A stretch of 22,117 bases of DNA from a virus (IMGVR_UViG_3300044737_000054:1-22117), one strand, 5' to 3'. Positions 7,606-14,873 are shown, counted from the first letter of the stretch. The notes: generated by a model not told the origin, from the sequence alone. Made by a program: numbers and translations.

Positions 7606-8076
7606 TCATCCTGAACCCAGCTTCCCGACCCAGTCGCCAAATCCCTCGCCCATAGCGCCGTACAGGTCCTCCTCGTACTCGCTCATGAGCCGAGCCGCGA
7701 CGTGGTGGCCCTCGGTGCCTTCCTCGGCGATCCTCATCGCCACCGAGAAGGCGTTGAGGCCCCTCTCTTCTGCCCACTGGTCCAGCTCGCTGCCCTCCCC
7801 CGCGGGAGGCATGTGCGGGTCCGTGTCTTCTTCCCAGAAGAGCCATATATCGCTCTCGCTTTGGAACTCGACCTCAACGCCGCTCGACGTTTCAGTTACT
7901 TCGAGCCTGTACTGCTCGGCCAGGCCGTCGGCACCCTCTTGAGCCGTCTCATCTCGCAGCCCCGCGAGCAATCTCTGGCTCACCGGCAGCAGCTTCGTCC
8001 TGACACTGTCCCTGAGCGTTCGCCGCGCGTCCACGGGAGTAAGCAGGTCAGGCGGTATCTCAAACCGGATGTCCAT
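7606..8076 (-). CDS. Neck/tail component, HK97 gp10-like position
   Basis: The 156-aa product starts at ATG 8076 with GAGG four bases upstream. It has an N-terminal helical stretch (DARRTLRDSVRTKLLPVSQRLLAGLRDE), a strand-rich middle that includes GVEVEFQSESDIWLFWEEDTDPHMPP, and a C-terminal helical region. The phrase 'WLFWEEDTDPHMPP' followed by helices is reminiscent of HK97 gp10-family tail proteins, where a strand/aromatic segment precedes a Pro-containing loop. It lies between the head-closure-like gene and the tail terminator-like gene. The family call is moderate. Confidence 0.68.
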   Translation of the reverse strand: MDIRFEIPPDLLTPVDARRTLRDSVRTKLLPVSQRLLAGLRDETAQEGADGLAEQYRLEVTETSSGVEVEFQSESDIWLFWEEDTDPHMPPAGEGSELDQWAEERGLNAFSVAMRIAEEGTEGHHVAARLMSEYEEDLYGAMGEGFGDWVGKLGSG

Positions 8077-8132
8077 ACGACCTCGCTACCTCTCCACCCT
8101 CCTGCCTCGTAACCTTACGGCCCTACGCCCGC

Positions 8133-8567
8133 CTACGGGACTGCGATCTCCGCGGTTTCCGGGTCCGGTGCTCGCTCCACGTCGGCCAGGATGCTCAAGG
8201 CGTACGTGTCGTCCGTGTCCGGCATGACGATCTCATTCACCTGGCTGTAGCCACCGGCGAGCCTGATCCTGTCGCCCGCCTGCAGGTCGGCCCAGGCAGC
8301 GAACTCACTGAGCCTTCGCTTGCTGGTGGTGGCCCCGGAGCCTCTTGCGAAGCTCGTTACGAACGGGTCGCCGTTCATGCCGCTCCGTTGGCTGCTTGCA
8401 GCTATGGAGCAGGGCACGTCGGTTGCGATCTCCTCGTACGGGCCGTTTCGGGTGTTGCTCTTGGTGTTCAGCTTGCGCCGTTCTATAGAGCACCGCCCCC
8501 GGAGATACCGCTCGGCATACCTCTGCTGGTACTGAGCGAGCCGCTCGTCGGTCAGTCCACCTGGCAT
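8133..8567 (-). CDS. Head closure (stopper)-like protein
   Basis: The 144-aa product starts four bases after the stop of the upstream connector gene. After an N-terminal helix (ERLAQYQQRYAERY) comes a beta-rich part with CSIERRKLN, VPCSIAASSQ, an extended Gly/Ser loop, then LQAGDRIRLAGGYSQVNEIV. The VPC..., GDRI and Y.V strand pattern is typical of head-closure proteins that seal the portal channel after packaging and receive the tail. Position immediately after the connector-like gene supports this. There is no catalytic signature. Confidence 0.7.
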   Translation of the reverse strand: MPGGLTDERLAQYQQRYAERYLRGRCSIERRKLNTKSNTRNGPYEEIATDVPCSIAASSQRSGMNGDPFVTSFARGSGATTSKRRLSEFAAWADLQAGDRIRLAGGYSQVNEIVMPDTDDTYALSILADVERAPDPETAEIAVP

Positions 8568-8570
8568 CGC

Positions 8571-9047
8571 CTACCAGCCACTCCCCAGGCGGTAGTTGGG
8601 GTCGCCCCTGTACACACCGCTGTTTGCGTCCGGGAAGCCCGGGCTCGACTCGATCATGGCGGTGGCCTTGTTCGGGCCTCCTACCGGCGCTCCGCCGCGC
8701 GAGCTGGTGATGAGCTGCTCGAACTTCGCGATGTCATCGAGCAGCTTCGTGCGCATGCCCTCCAGGTTGTCGGTGAGCTGGTCCTCGTTGAACGTGGCAC
8801 CTGTAGCCGACGTCAGCTTGATGCTCCCCCGCTCCTTGCCCAGCATCAGGTCGATAGCCTTGAGCTTGGCGTATCGGTACGTGTGCATCAGCACCAGGTC
8901 GGCCCGCTTCAGCCTGGGGAGCGCCAGTCCCACCTCGATCTCGGACATCGTCCAGTAGTCGTCGATCTCGGCGGCTATACTGCCCGCAGCATCGTCTCCG
9001 ACTTCCTTTATGATCTTGGCCTTATAGGTAGTCGCGTCGAGAGGCAT
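8571..9047 (-). CDS. Head-tail connector (adaptor)-like protein
   Basis: The 158-aa product is mostly helical: TYKAKIIKEVGDD, MSEIEVGLALPRLKRADLVLMHTYRYAKLKAIDLMLG and an EDQLTDNLEGMRTKLLDDIAKFEQLI helix, followed by a Gly/Pro-rich tail. A small all-helical protein directly after the major capsid region and before a stopper-like gene is the usual adaptor that binds the portal ring. The ATG at 9047 is the only good start; a purine-rich GGGGAG sits 12 bases upstream. The call is based on position, size and helical content. Confidence 0.7.
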   Translation of the reverse strand: MPLDATTYKAKIIKEVGDDAAGSIAAEIDDYWTMSEIEVGLALPRLKRADLVLMHTYRYAKLKAIDLMLGKERGSIKLTSATGATFNEDQLTDNLEGMRTKLLDDIAKFEQLITSSRGGAPVGGPNKATAMIESSPGFPDANSGVYRGDPNYRLGSGW

Positions 9048-9108
9048 GTGTCGCGCTCACTCCCCAGTGTATTCAGGTGCCCCACTGAAGAAGGCCCTGT
9101 CTTCGTTT

Positions 9109-9363
9109 CTATGCTTCGCCTTCTTCTTCCAGGCCCTCGGCGCTCACCGCTTCAACGGCACCAAGGCGCACCAAGCGGGCGATCTGCTCATCCGTGAGAC
9201 CTTCGGCCTTCAGGTTGGAGATAGTGCCCTGGGGGCGATGGCCCACGCGGCTGTGCAGCACACGGTAGGAGCCGGTCTGTGCGGCCTTCTTCGAGCCTGC
9301 CTTGGCTGCCTTCTTGGCGTCGGGCGGCGTGGGCGGCGTGTTGTTGTTTTGCGTTTCTGACAT
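9109..9363 (-). CDS. Small unrecognised protein after major capsid
   Basis: The 84-aa product has a disordered Asn/Pro/Lys/Ala-rich start (ETQNNNTPPTPPDAKKAAKAGSKK), then HSRVGHRPQGTISNLKAEGLTDEQIARLVRLGAVEAV and an acidic end. The LTDEQIARLVRLGAVE segment resembles a short helical module found in small phage proteins encoded next to capsid genes. ATG 9363 is chosen because AGGAGG lies 11 bases upstream; longer in-frame starts would run through the inverted repeat at 9418-9455. It may be a minor head protein; function unknown. Confidence 0.7.
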   Translation of the reverse strand: MSETQNNNTPPTPPDAKKAAKAGSKKAAQTGSYRVLHSRVGHRPQGTISNLKAEGLTDEQIARLVRLGAVEAVSAEGLEEEGEA

Positions 9364-9417
9364 GACTTGCGGTTCCTCCTGTAGGAGTGGTTGGTTACGG
9401 CTTGCGGATTGTGGGTT

Positions 9418-9455
9418 ACGAGTGCTGGGTGCTCTAATAGGCACCCAGCACTCGT
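9418..9455 (-). other. 15-bp perfect inverted repeat downstream of major capsid gene
   Basis: The arms 9418-9432 and 9441-9455 are perfectly complementary over 15 bases with an 8-base loop (TCTAATAG on the plus strand). It lies 28 bases after the major capsid stop. No U-tract follows on either side. It could attenuate or protect the 3' end of the capsid message, giving capsid mRNA higher yield than the neck genes downstream. Confidence 0.8.
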
Positions 9456-9482
9456 CCCTCACTTCTTAGTGCTGACGGCTGT

Positions 9483-10511
9483 TTAGAAGACCGTCACCCT
9501 CACCAGCGAGCCGGGGTAGAACAGGGCAATGCCACCATTCACACCGTCGTGCACCTGGATTTCGGCCACGCCCTCGCCCTTCTCGCGCCGCATGTCCTTG
9601 ACATACTGGTACGGGCCTGGCTTGACATCGGGGTTCTGGGCGTTGCGCGTGAGCTGGATCTCGCCGATCCTCTGGCCGACAGGGCGCTTGCCCACGAGCA
9701 CGCCTGCACCGTCGGGAACGAACAACTGGAAGTCGCCGTTATCGTCGATCCAGCCGTCTTCGTTGGCCCGGATGCTGGGCAGGTCCTCGCCGGTCAGAAT
9801 CTTGTTGACGTCGGCCACCGACAGCGCGGTCGCCAGACCGTCCATGCGCTTGCCGGCCAGGTCGTCCTGGTTGCGGTTAGACAGCATGTGGTTGATGGTC
9901 ACCTGGTTGAACTCCAGGGTGGCACCCGCACCGAAGCTCACGCCCTTGCCACGGGCCAGCATCTTCATCTCGCGTAGATCGGCGAGAGGCTTCGAGTTCA
10001 CGTGGTCGCTCCAGTCCACGTCTGCGGTGAACGTCTGCAGGGCATACGTGTCGGTGTGCCCCACCGCACCGGTGGGCAGGTAGACCGAGAAGTTGCCGTT
10101 CACCAGCAAGTCCCAGCCGTTCTTCTCCATGCGGTCGATGCGGCGCTGCAGCAGCATGTCCTGGGCGTCCATGATCATGTCCTCGATGGACATAGGTACG
10201 CCGTACGAGGCGATGGCGGCGCGGTCGGTGAGCATCTCCTCGTCGAGGCTCGTGAACTCGCCGTACACTCCGGGGCGCGACTCGTATCGCTTGTACCCGA
10301 CCAGGTTGACCCGCGGGGGCTGGCCGTTCATACCGCGGAGCTGCTGCAGCCCACGGTAGTCGTCCTTCTGGTCCCAGATGACGCGGCTGGCGTTCACGTC
10401 GCGTGTAGGCAGGATTTGGAAGATGCGCCGCTCCATCGTGAGACGGGCGGCCTTCTCCTGCGCGATCTCGTTCAACTCTTCGTTTGTCGGCATAGTGAAG
10501 TCGACGGTCAT
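9483..10511 (-). CDS. Major capsid protein, lambda gpE-type
   Basis: The 342-aa product starts at an ATG preceded by AAGGAGACAGAA. It shows the features of the lambda E-type HK97-fold family: an N-terminal helix, ILPTRDVNASRVIWDQ, a region YKRYESRPGVYGEFTSLDEEMLTDRA where the E-loop/spine helix would lie, MDAQDMLLQRRIDRMEKNGWDLL, the A-domain stretch LEFNQVTINHMLSNRNQ, and a C-terminal strand pattern QVHDGVNGGIALFYPGSLVRVTVF. Usual family length is close to 340 residues. It lies directly after the small decoration-like gene, the same order as lambda D then E. There is no N-terminal scaffold or delta domain, in keeping with a separate protease-scaffold gene upstream. Confidence 0.9.
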   Translation of the reverse strand: MTVDFTMPTNEELNEIAQEKAARLTMERRIFQILPTRDVNASRVIWDQKDDYRGLQQLRGMNGQPPRVNLVGYKRYESRPGVYGEFTSLDEEMLTDRAAIASYGVPMSIEDMIMDAQDMLLQRRIDRMEKNGWDLLVNGNFSVYLPTGAVGHTDTYALQTFTADVDWSDHVNSKPLADLREMKMLARGKGVSFGAGATLEFNQVTINHMLSNRNQDDLAGKRMDGLATALSVADVNKILTGEDLPSIRANEDGWIDDNGDFQLFVPDGAGVLVGKRPVGQRIGEIQLTRNAQNPDVKPGPYQYVKDMRREKGEGVAEIQVHDGVNGGIALFYPGSLVRVTVF

Positions 10512-10576
10512 TTCTGTCTCCTTGTGGGCTTTCTGTGTGCCCGAACAAAAGCTAAATAGTTATGGACTTTCCACAA

Positions 10577-10597
10577 CCGGGCACACATCCCGCCCGG
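10577..10597 (-). other. Short GC hairpin between decoration and major capsid genes
   Basis: CCGGGC and GCCCGG (10577-10582 and 10592-10597) can pair around a 9-base loop, nine bases after the decoration gene stop on the minus strand. The following bases TTGTGG are not a U-tract, so it is at best a weak pause or processing site. Confidence 0.4.
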
Positions 10598-10605
10598 AGA
10601 AGGGA

Positions 10606-11025
10606 CTAGAAGCTGTAGATCCCGTCGGCGATAGAGCCGCTGATCAGGTGCCCGCCCAGGACGGTGGCGGCGTTCTCATCGAGGCCGACCAAGTCCGTGG
10701 TCTTGAACGCGCCGCCGAAGTAGGCAGGAACCGTCAGGTGGGTCTCACCGGACGGGCCACCGGTGGCGGCCGCGCCGTAGGTGATCTCACCCTGGGCGTC
10801 GGTCGCGCACGGACGATCCACGATACCCTTGGGGATCTCGGTGCCATCCTCGTTGTCAGCGTCGTAGGGCGAGAACACACCCGTGGTGCCGATCTCGCCC
10901 ACAAGCCTACCCTGCTCGAAGACCGTAGAGGGCTTCAGGCGCACCGCCTGCTGCGGATGTGGCACGCCGGGATAGAAGGGGATCAGTCTGGCGTTGCTGA
11001 ATGTCTTGCTGGGATTCTGAGGCAT
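10606..11025 (-). CDS. Head decoration protein, lambda gpD-like
   Basis: The 139-aa product contains KPSTVFEQGRLVGEIGTTGVFSPYD, followed by GTEIPKGIVDRPC and a C-terminal strand region ending GGHLISGSIADGIYSF. The 'strand, G-x-L, strand, then I-P-x-G-I' order is that of gpD-type decoration proteins, which bind as trimers and stabilise the expanded capsid. Length is close to the usual 110-140 residues. ATG 11025 has AAGGAG 11 bases upstream. It lies between the protease-scaffold gene and the major capsid gene, the same order as in lambda. Confidence 0.85.
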   Translation of the reverse strand: MPQNPSKTFSNARLIPFYPGVPHPQQAVRLKPSTVFEQGRLVGEIGTTGVFSPYDADNEDGTEIPKGIVDRPCATDAQGEITYGAAATGGPSGETHLTVPAYFGGAFKTTDLVGLDENAATVLGGHLISGSIADGIYSF

Positions 11026-11130
11026 TTGTTTCTTTGCTCCTTGTTCGTTTGTGCTTCGTTACATCTCACTGGCGACCTGGTCGTCTAACCGCCGCCAACC
11101 AACAACTGTTTTGCGCTTGTGTGGCGCTCT

Positions 11131-11170
11131 TGCCGCTATGCCGCTATGCCGCTATGCCGCTATGCCGCTA
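11131..11170 (-). repeat. Five tandem 8-bp repeats after the protease-scaffold stop codon
   Basis: Five perfect copies of TGCCGCTA (plus strand) run from 11131 to 11170. On the minus strand they read TAGCGGCA, and the first TAG is the stop codon of the protease-scaffold gene. The unit contains no inverted symmetry and does not encode protein in the decoration gene. It is a simple slippage-type repeat. Confidence 0.9.
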
Positions 11171-12838
11171 TCCGGTCTGCTCGGCCCCCACCGCTTCTGC
11201 CACGGCCTGGCCCAGCGGTGTCATACTGAGCAGCTTGGCCTTGCGGGTGCGCCTGGCCCCCTCTGGCTGCTCGCCTTCCTTTACCGTGGCCGCCGAATTG
11301 ACCAGCACGTGCGCCGGCTTGCCCTCCTCCGTGAGGGAGTGCTGAGGCGTGTTCTTGAGGAGCTGCTCGAAGAGGGCGACACCCGTCAGCTCCACCTCTT
11401 CGCCAATGGCGTTGGTGTACTTGACCGGGGTAGCCTGCGCCTCTTCATACCCGCTCAGCAGCTTATAGAGGGCTACAGCCTCAGGTGCGGCACCCGGAGA
11501 CAGCCGGCGGTCCTGCAGCATCAGCTCCCGGAAGTTGGCAGCAGTCGCGTCAAGCTGCGCCGCTCTGGTCGCGCTCAGTTGCGCCTGCAGAGCCAGGTAT
11601 TCCGGCGTCTGCGTGGCGGCCACGTGCGCCTCAGGAGCTTGCTGGCCCTCGCGTGCAGAGTCGCCCGCATCTGTGGCCTGCGCCTCAACAGCAGAGGCGG
11701 TGGGGGCACCGGGGGCTACCGGCGTGGCCGGGGCAGCCGGAGAGGCCTGGGCACCCGCCGGTGCTATAAGCTCCTTCACCCGCTGAGCGAGCCGCTCGAA
11801 GAAGCCGCCCTGCTCCAGCTTGGCCGCCACCTGGGTGCTCGTCTGGTCTACGATCTCGTCTATTTCTGTGCCCATGAGAAAATCTCCTTCTGAAAGAAGT
11901 GCGCTGTAGGTAGACCGAGCCTGCCCCAGCTCCACAAGGTCCATTTGCCCCGCGCGGGCCAGACCGAGGGCCTTGCGGAAGCCGGCCCCGGCTACGGCAC
12001 CGGCGAACACCGCCGAGATCTCCGGCATCCTGGCCTCGTGCAGTGTGTAGGTGGCAGTGCCGTCCTCCACGCCGCGGGCCTTCTGAGCCTTGATCTGCGG
12101 TTCAGTCATCGCCCGCTTGGTACCCGGTGCGTGCGGGCAAAGATACGCGCCGGTCTGTGGGTCGCGAGCGTCAAGCTGGCAGCCGCACAGGTCGCATACT
12201 GCGTAGCCACCCCGCAGGCCAACTGACACCTTGGAGGTGGTGCCCGCGTCAATGGTGGCGTTCAGGTCGTCGGTCGAGGGACCGGAGTCGCCGTTGGGCT
12301 TCACGCCCCGAAGCATAAACATGCCGACCATAGCTCGCTGGGAGCCGTCGGCGTACTCCTCGTACATGCCGCAGAACGTCTTGCCGTAGGGCAGTTCAGC
12401 ATCGGAAGACATCCCCCCGGTCTTGTGGGAGTTCATGAAGGCCGCGCCGGCAGCGCCATCGCGGGCGATGTTCTTCAGCGTGGTGTCGCCGAGGAACATC
12501 GAATACTTGGGGATGTAGACGTACTGCGCGGCTTCGGCGTAGTGGATGTAGACGTCTTCGAGGCTGAGAGGCACACCGCCCTGGTTGAGGGCGTTGATCA
12601 TCGAGATCGCCTCTTCGTTGGAGGAGGGAAGCTGGCCTTCCGTGTAGATGGGCTTGCCCGAACGCTTACGCCCGGTCGCGGCCAAGTCAGCGAGGTTGTA
12701 GACGCCAGCAGCGCCAGGCAGGAACTCGAAAGGCACGGCATTGACGCCGTCGCGCTTGGCCGCGATGCGGTTGCGCTGGGCGCACTTGTCAGCGTTGAAG
12801 ACCGTGTTAGCTATGTCGCCGGTCGCTGGTCGTGTCAC
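11168..12838 (-). CDS. Prohead protease fused to scaffold-like C-terminus, with Cys/His insert
   Basis: The 556-aa product begins at GTG 12838, overlapping the portal stop by GTGA. The N-terminal half (about 1-245) matches a capsid maturation serine protease: FMNSHKTGG carries the likely catalytic His138, and TTSKVSVGLRGG the likely Ser205. Immediately after the Ser motif is a CDLCG...CPHAPG pair (C215, C218, C234, H236), consistent with a small zinc-binding loop. A Pro/Ala-rich linker (about 365-410) leads to a helical, Gln/Ala-rich region resembling an internal scaffold. The protease cuts scaffold and prohead parts during maturation. Position between portal and decoration/capsid supports this. 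The scaffold function of the C-terminus is inferred from composition and context. Confidence 0.85.
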   Translation of the reverse strand: MTRPATGDIANTVFNADKCAQRNRIAAKRDGVNAVPFEFLPGAAGVYNLADLAATGRKRSGKPIYTEGQLPSSNEEAISMINALNQGGVPLSLEDVYIHYAEAAQYVYIPKYSMFLGDTTLKNIARDGAAGAAFMNSHKTGGMSSDAELPYGKTFCGMYEEYADGSQRAMVGMFMLRGVKPNGDSGPSTDDLNATIDAGTTSKVSVGLRGGYAVCDLCGCQLDARDPQTGAYLCPHAPGTKRAMTEPQIKAQKARGVEDGTATYTLHEARMPEISAVFAGAVAGAGFRKALGLARAGQMDLVELGQARSTYSALLSEGDFLMGTEIDEIVDQTSTQVAAKLEQGGFFERLAQRVKELIAPAGAQASPAAPATPVAPGAPTASAVEAQATDAGDSAREGQQAPEAHVAATQTPEYLALQAQLSATRAAQLDATAANFRELMLQDRRLSPGAAPEAVALYKLLSGYEEAQATPVKYTNAIGEEVELTGVALFEQLLKNTPQHSLTEEGKPAHVLVNSAATVKEGEQPEGARRTRKAKLLSMTPLGQAVAEAVGAEQTG

Positions 12839-14421
12839 TTGGCCGCCTCATCCTTGCTGCCGTTGCCGCTGCCGTTGCCGCTGCCGCTGCCGCTGTCTTG
12901 CTGCCCCTGGTTGCCCTGGTTGCCGTTCTGGTTCGGCCCCTGCCCCTGGCCCTTCTGCCGCTGCATGGCCTTGGCTCGCTCGGCCTGCTTCTGCTCGTAG
13001 GCCGCGATCTCCTCTTCGGAAGGCTTTGGCAGCTTGAGCATCTCGCAGATCTTGTCGTATACCGTCGGGTGGATAACCCCCGCCTTTGCCAGGGCCGCTA
13101 TGCCCAGTGCAAAGGTGTTGAAGTCCTGCTGGTCCACATCGCCAAGCGACACGGTGGGCAGCAGCCCCAGCCCCGCCTGGCCGAAGTTGTATTCGACCAG
13201 CGGCTTGATCATCTGCCGCAGGATGGCCGTCTCCAGCCAAGTCCTTATGAACTGGACCAGCAGCCCCAGCACATCCTGGTGCGTCTGGCTGGCAGCCCTG
13301 GCCTGGTGCTTGCCCTCCAGCGTAGCGAGTGTCTGGAAGAGGACCGCCTGCACGATCTCTCGGTTCTCGAAGTCGAGAGCGGTGATAAACACCTGGCCCT
13401 CGCCGAAGACCTGCAGCTTCTTGACGTCGCCGCCGTTCTCGATGACCGCGTATGAGCCGTTTCTCATACCCTCGATCACTGTACCCATGTCGTCGGCTGC
13501 CGATATGACCTCTAGCTCTTCCCCGGTTTCCGGGTCCTCGGTCACCCTGTCCTTAGCGTTGGGAGGCAGTATGCCGATAGTGTTCGGCTCGGCACTCGTC
13601 GCCAGGTACTTGTTGTACGCCGGCAACGTCTGCTGCTTGAGCCACCACGCCGTGTACGCCGACCGCAGGTGCGAGGTACCGCGCGGATCGCCGTTCTCGA
13701 TCATCCAGGCAGCGTTCACGAACTTGCGAGGGTCCAGCATGCCGGTCACGCGACCGTCAGAGTCGACCACTATGGCCGAGCCTGGCGAGATGCGAGTTCC
13801 GCCCGCCGGGTCCACGTACAGCACGCCGATCCAGTTGAAATAGGCGTCCACCACAAAGGCGGTAGCCTTCTGGTCCTTGGGCTTCACGTCCACCAGGCAG
13901 AGCTTGGAGCCTTCCGCGGTGTCGAGCGTCTTCAGTTGGTAAATCTGCTCCGCGAGCTTGTGCCCGTGGCTGATGCCCTCTGTCAGTTCGTAGAGGACCT
14001 GGTGCAGAGGCGTCCGTAGCTCGTCGAGATTGCTTCTGACGAACTGGGCCACCTTATCCGCGGCCTTGAACTTCGGATCGTCGGGCTTCTTGGCCGCCCC
14101 GATCTCCAGGTTGCGCTCCAGCGCCGCCATGCGCAGGTAAGCGGTCGAGGAGCGCATCTGCGGGTCGAGCAACATCCTGCGATAGATGTCCTGCCCGAAG
14201 TCCCGCGTGATGTCGTCGATAGGGTGCGGCAGCGCCCTGAGTGTTGCGGACTGCCAGCTATACCCCCTGCCCGACGAGACGTACTCCTTCTGCAGGTCCG
14301 TCTTCACCGTCTTGACGCGGCGAACACCGGAGGCGCTACCCGGCGTACTGACCGCAGGGCTGCTCTCCACCTGGCTTTTCGGACTTGTAGAAGCTGCCTG
14401 CGCTGCTGGTGCTGGTGCCAC
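12835..14421 (-). CDS. Portal protein, DUF935 (Mu gp29-like)
   Basis: The 528-aa product starts at GTG 14421, with AGGTGG eight bases before it. After a disordered Ala/Ser/Pro N-terminus (1-45) comes a body with LLDPQMRSSTAYLRMAALERNLEIG, a helical LYELTEGISHGHKLAEQIYQ, FNWIGVLYVDP, DPRKFVNAAW, GDPRGTSHLRSAYTAWWLKQQ and LEGKHQARAASQTHQDVLGLLVQF. These fit DUF935 portals, which form the 12-subunit DNA entry ring at one capsid vertex. The C-terminus is low complexity: Gln/Gly/Asn then Gly/Ser/Asn-rich (about 485-520). It is the first gene of the head module after promoter and leader B. Confidence 0.9.
   Translation of the reverse strand: MAPAPAAQAASTSPKSQVESSPAVSTPGSASGVRRVKTVKTDLQKEYVSSGRGYSWQSATLRALPHPIDDITRDFGQDIYRRMLLDPQMRSSTAYLRMAALERNLEIGAAKKPDDPKFKAADKVAQFVRSNLDELRTPLHQVLYELTEGISHGHKLAEQIYQLKTLDTAEGSKLCLVDVKPKDQKATAFVVDAYFNWIGVLYVDPAGGTRISPGSAIVVDSDGRVTGMLDPRKFVNAAWMIENGDPRGTSHLRSAYTAWWLKQQTLPAYNKYLATSAEPNTIGILPPNAKDRVTEDPETGEELEVISAADDMGTVIEGMRNGSYAVIENGGDVKKLQVFGEGQVFITALDFENREIVQAVLFQTLATLEGKHQARAASQTHQDVLGLLVQFIRTWLETAILRQMIKPLVEYNFGQAGLGLLPTVSLGDVDQQDFNTFALGIAALAKAGVIHPTVYDKICEMLKLPKPSEEEIAAYEQKQAERAKAMQRQKGQGQGPNQNGNQGNQGQQDSGSGSGNGSGNGSKDEAAK
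12855..12897 (-). repeat. Hexamer-based repeat encoding the portal Gly/Ser/Asn tail
   Basis: The plus strand is a run of degenerate CTGCCG/TTGCCG units; on the coding strand these give alternating Gly and Ser/Asn codons near the portal C-terminus. The unit is six bases, so length changes would stay in frame. Confidence 0.8.
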
Positions 14422-14432
14422 TCGTTACGCCA

Positions 14433-14454
14433 CCTATTCCACGCCTATTCCACG
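14433..14454 (-). repeat. 11-bp tandem duplication upstream of the portal ribosome site
   Basis: CCTATTCCACG occurs twice in tandem (14433-14443 and 14444-14454). On the minus strand each copy supplies GGAATAGG; the downstream copy leads into AGGTGG, the portal ribosome site. Copy A of the cassette has only one unit. Confidence 0.85.
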
Positions 14455-14483
14455 GCAAATAAAAAGCGGCCACCGCTCACCCC
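14446..14483 (-). repeat. 38-bp exact direct repeat, copy B
   Basis: Identical to 3786-3823. It includes the terminator 3' arm, U-tract and 11 further bases. Confidence 0.95.
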
Positions 14484-14570
14484 CAGAAGGGATGAATGGT
14501 GGCCGCGCATGTTCATGATGTAGGCCGATGTCGCAGCTCTATATGGCGCTGCTATGTCCTAGATGTCTAT
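14457..14570 (-). ncRNA. Structured leader RNA, copy B of three
   Basis: The predicted transcript from promoter B to terminator B is about 114 nt. It contains ACATAG, a hairpin GCAGC/GCTGC (14548-14552 with 14533-14537, 10-nt loop), CGGCCTACATCATGAACATG, then the terminator. CGGCC in the linker is complementary to GGCCG inside the terminator 3' arm, so an alternative fold that disrupts the terminator is possible. An ATG in the linker opens 23 codons, but that frame is not kept in copies A and C. The RNA ends are inferred. Confidence 0.7.
14466..14506 (-). terminator. Intrinsic terminator/attenuator B, upstream of the portal gene
   Basis: The arms 14466-14474 and 14498-14506 form a perfect 9-bp GC stem, with additional possible pairing inside the loop (TCA/TGA, CCC/GGG). 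A U-tract follows on the minus strand at 14457-14465. It lies between promoter B and the portal start, with no gene between promoter and hairpin. Confidence 0.88.
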
Positions 14571-14576
14571 GTGTCA

Positions 14577-14605
14577 ATCGTAAGGCATATTTTAGGGGTT
14601 GTCAA
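14577..14605 (-). promoter_or_regulatory. Sigma-70-like promoter B for leader B and the head module
   Basis: The minus strand has TTGACA (14600-14605), a 17-base spacer and TACGAT (14577-14582). A second TTGACA-like box starts inside the -10 (14571-14576) but has no good partner at the right distance. Start of transcription would be near 14570. Confidence 0.78.
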
Positions 14606-14651
14606 GACCCCCTACTATTGGTCCTGGCTGACCCAGTAGGAAAGTTGGCAG

Positions 14652-14873
14652 TTATTCTGGTTGTTCCCGCAACCTGTCTTCATCGACCCACACTGCATCA
14701 CCCTCAGTCTCTATATGCCCCGGAGCCATCGCAAAGTATCTAGTCCTCCTTACAAGATATAGCGACGCTCCTGTTGTCCTATCGCGCTTACGCCCTTCGA
14801 CTACGACAGGCATGTAAGGCACAAGCGTCAGTTGCGCGCCTACTCGCCACTTGATGCCCTTACGGACCATCAT
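14652..14873 (-). CDS. Small unrecognised protein
   Basis: The 73-aa product begins MMVRKGIKWRVGAQ and is strand-rich: LTLVPYMPVVVEG, a basic turn (RKRDRTTG), ASLYLVRRTRYFAMAPG and a final acidic strand. I do not recognise the family. ATG 14873 overlaps the upstream stop by ATGA with AGGA six bases before it; a longer frame to 14939 overlaps the upstream gene deeply. It is the last gene before the promoter B region, co-transcribed with the gene at 14870-15328. Confidence 0.72.
   Translation of the reverse strand: MMVRKGIKWRVGAQLTLVPYMPVVVEGRKRDRTTGASLYLVRRTRYFAMAPGHIETEGDAVWVDEDRLREQPE

Noticed and set aside
7565-7846. 93-aa minus-strand frame
   Set aside because: It lies in another frame of the neck gene at 7606-8076, with Arg/Gly-rich shadow composition.
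8388-9197. 269-aa plus-strand frame
   Set aside because: It runs antisense to two neck genes with good ribosome sites and coupled spacing; composition is typical of a GC-rich shadow frame.
9418-9455. Intrinsic terminator after the capsid gene
   Set aside because: The stem is strong, but no U-tract follows on either strand; kept only as a stem-loop.
9877-10548. 223-aa minus-strand frame inside the capsid gene
   Set aside because: It is an alternative frame of the major capsid gene, rich in Arg/His/Pro, with no coherent fold pattern.
11131-11170. CRISPR-like array
   Set aside because: The repeats are 8 bp with no spacers.
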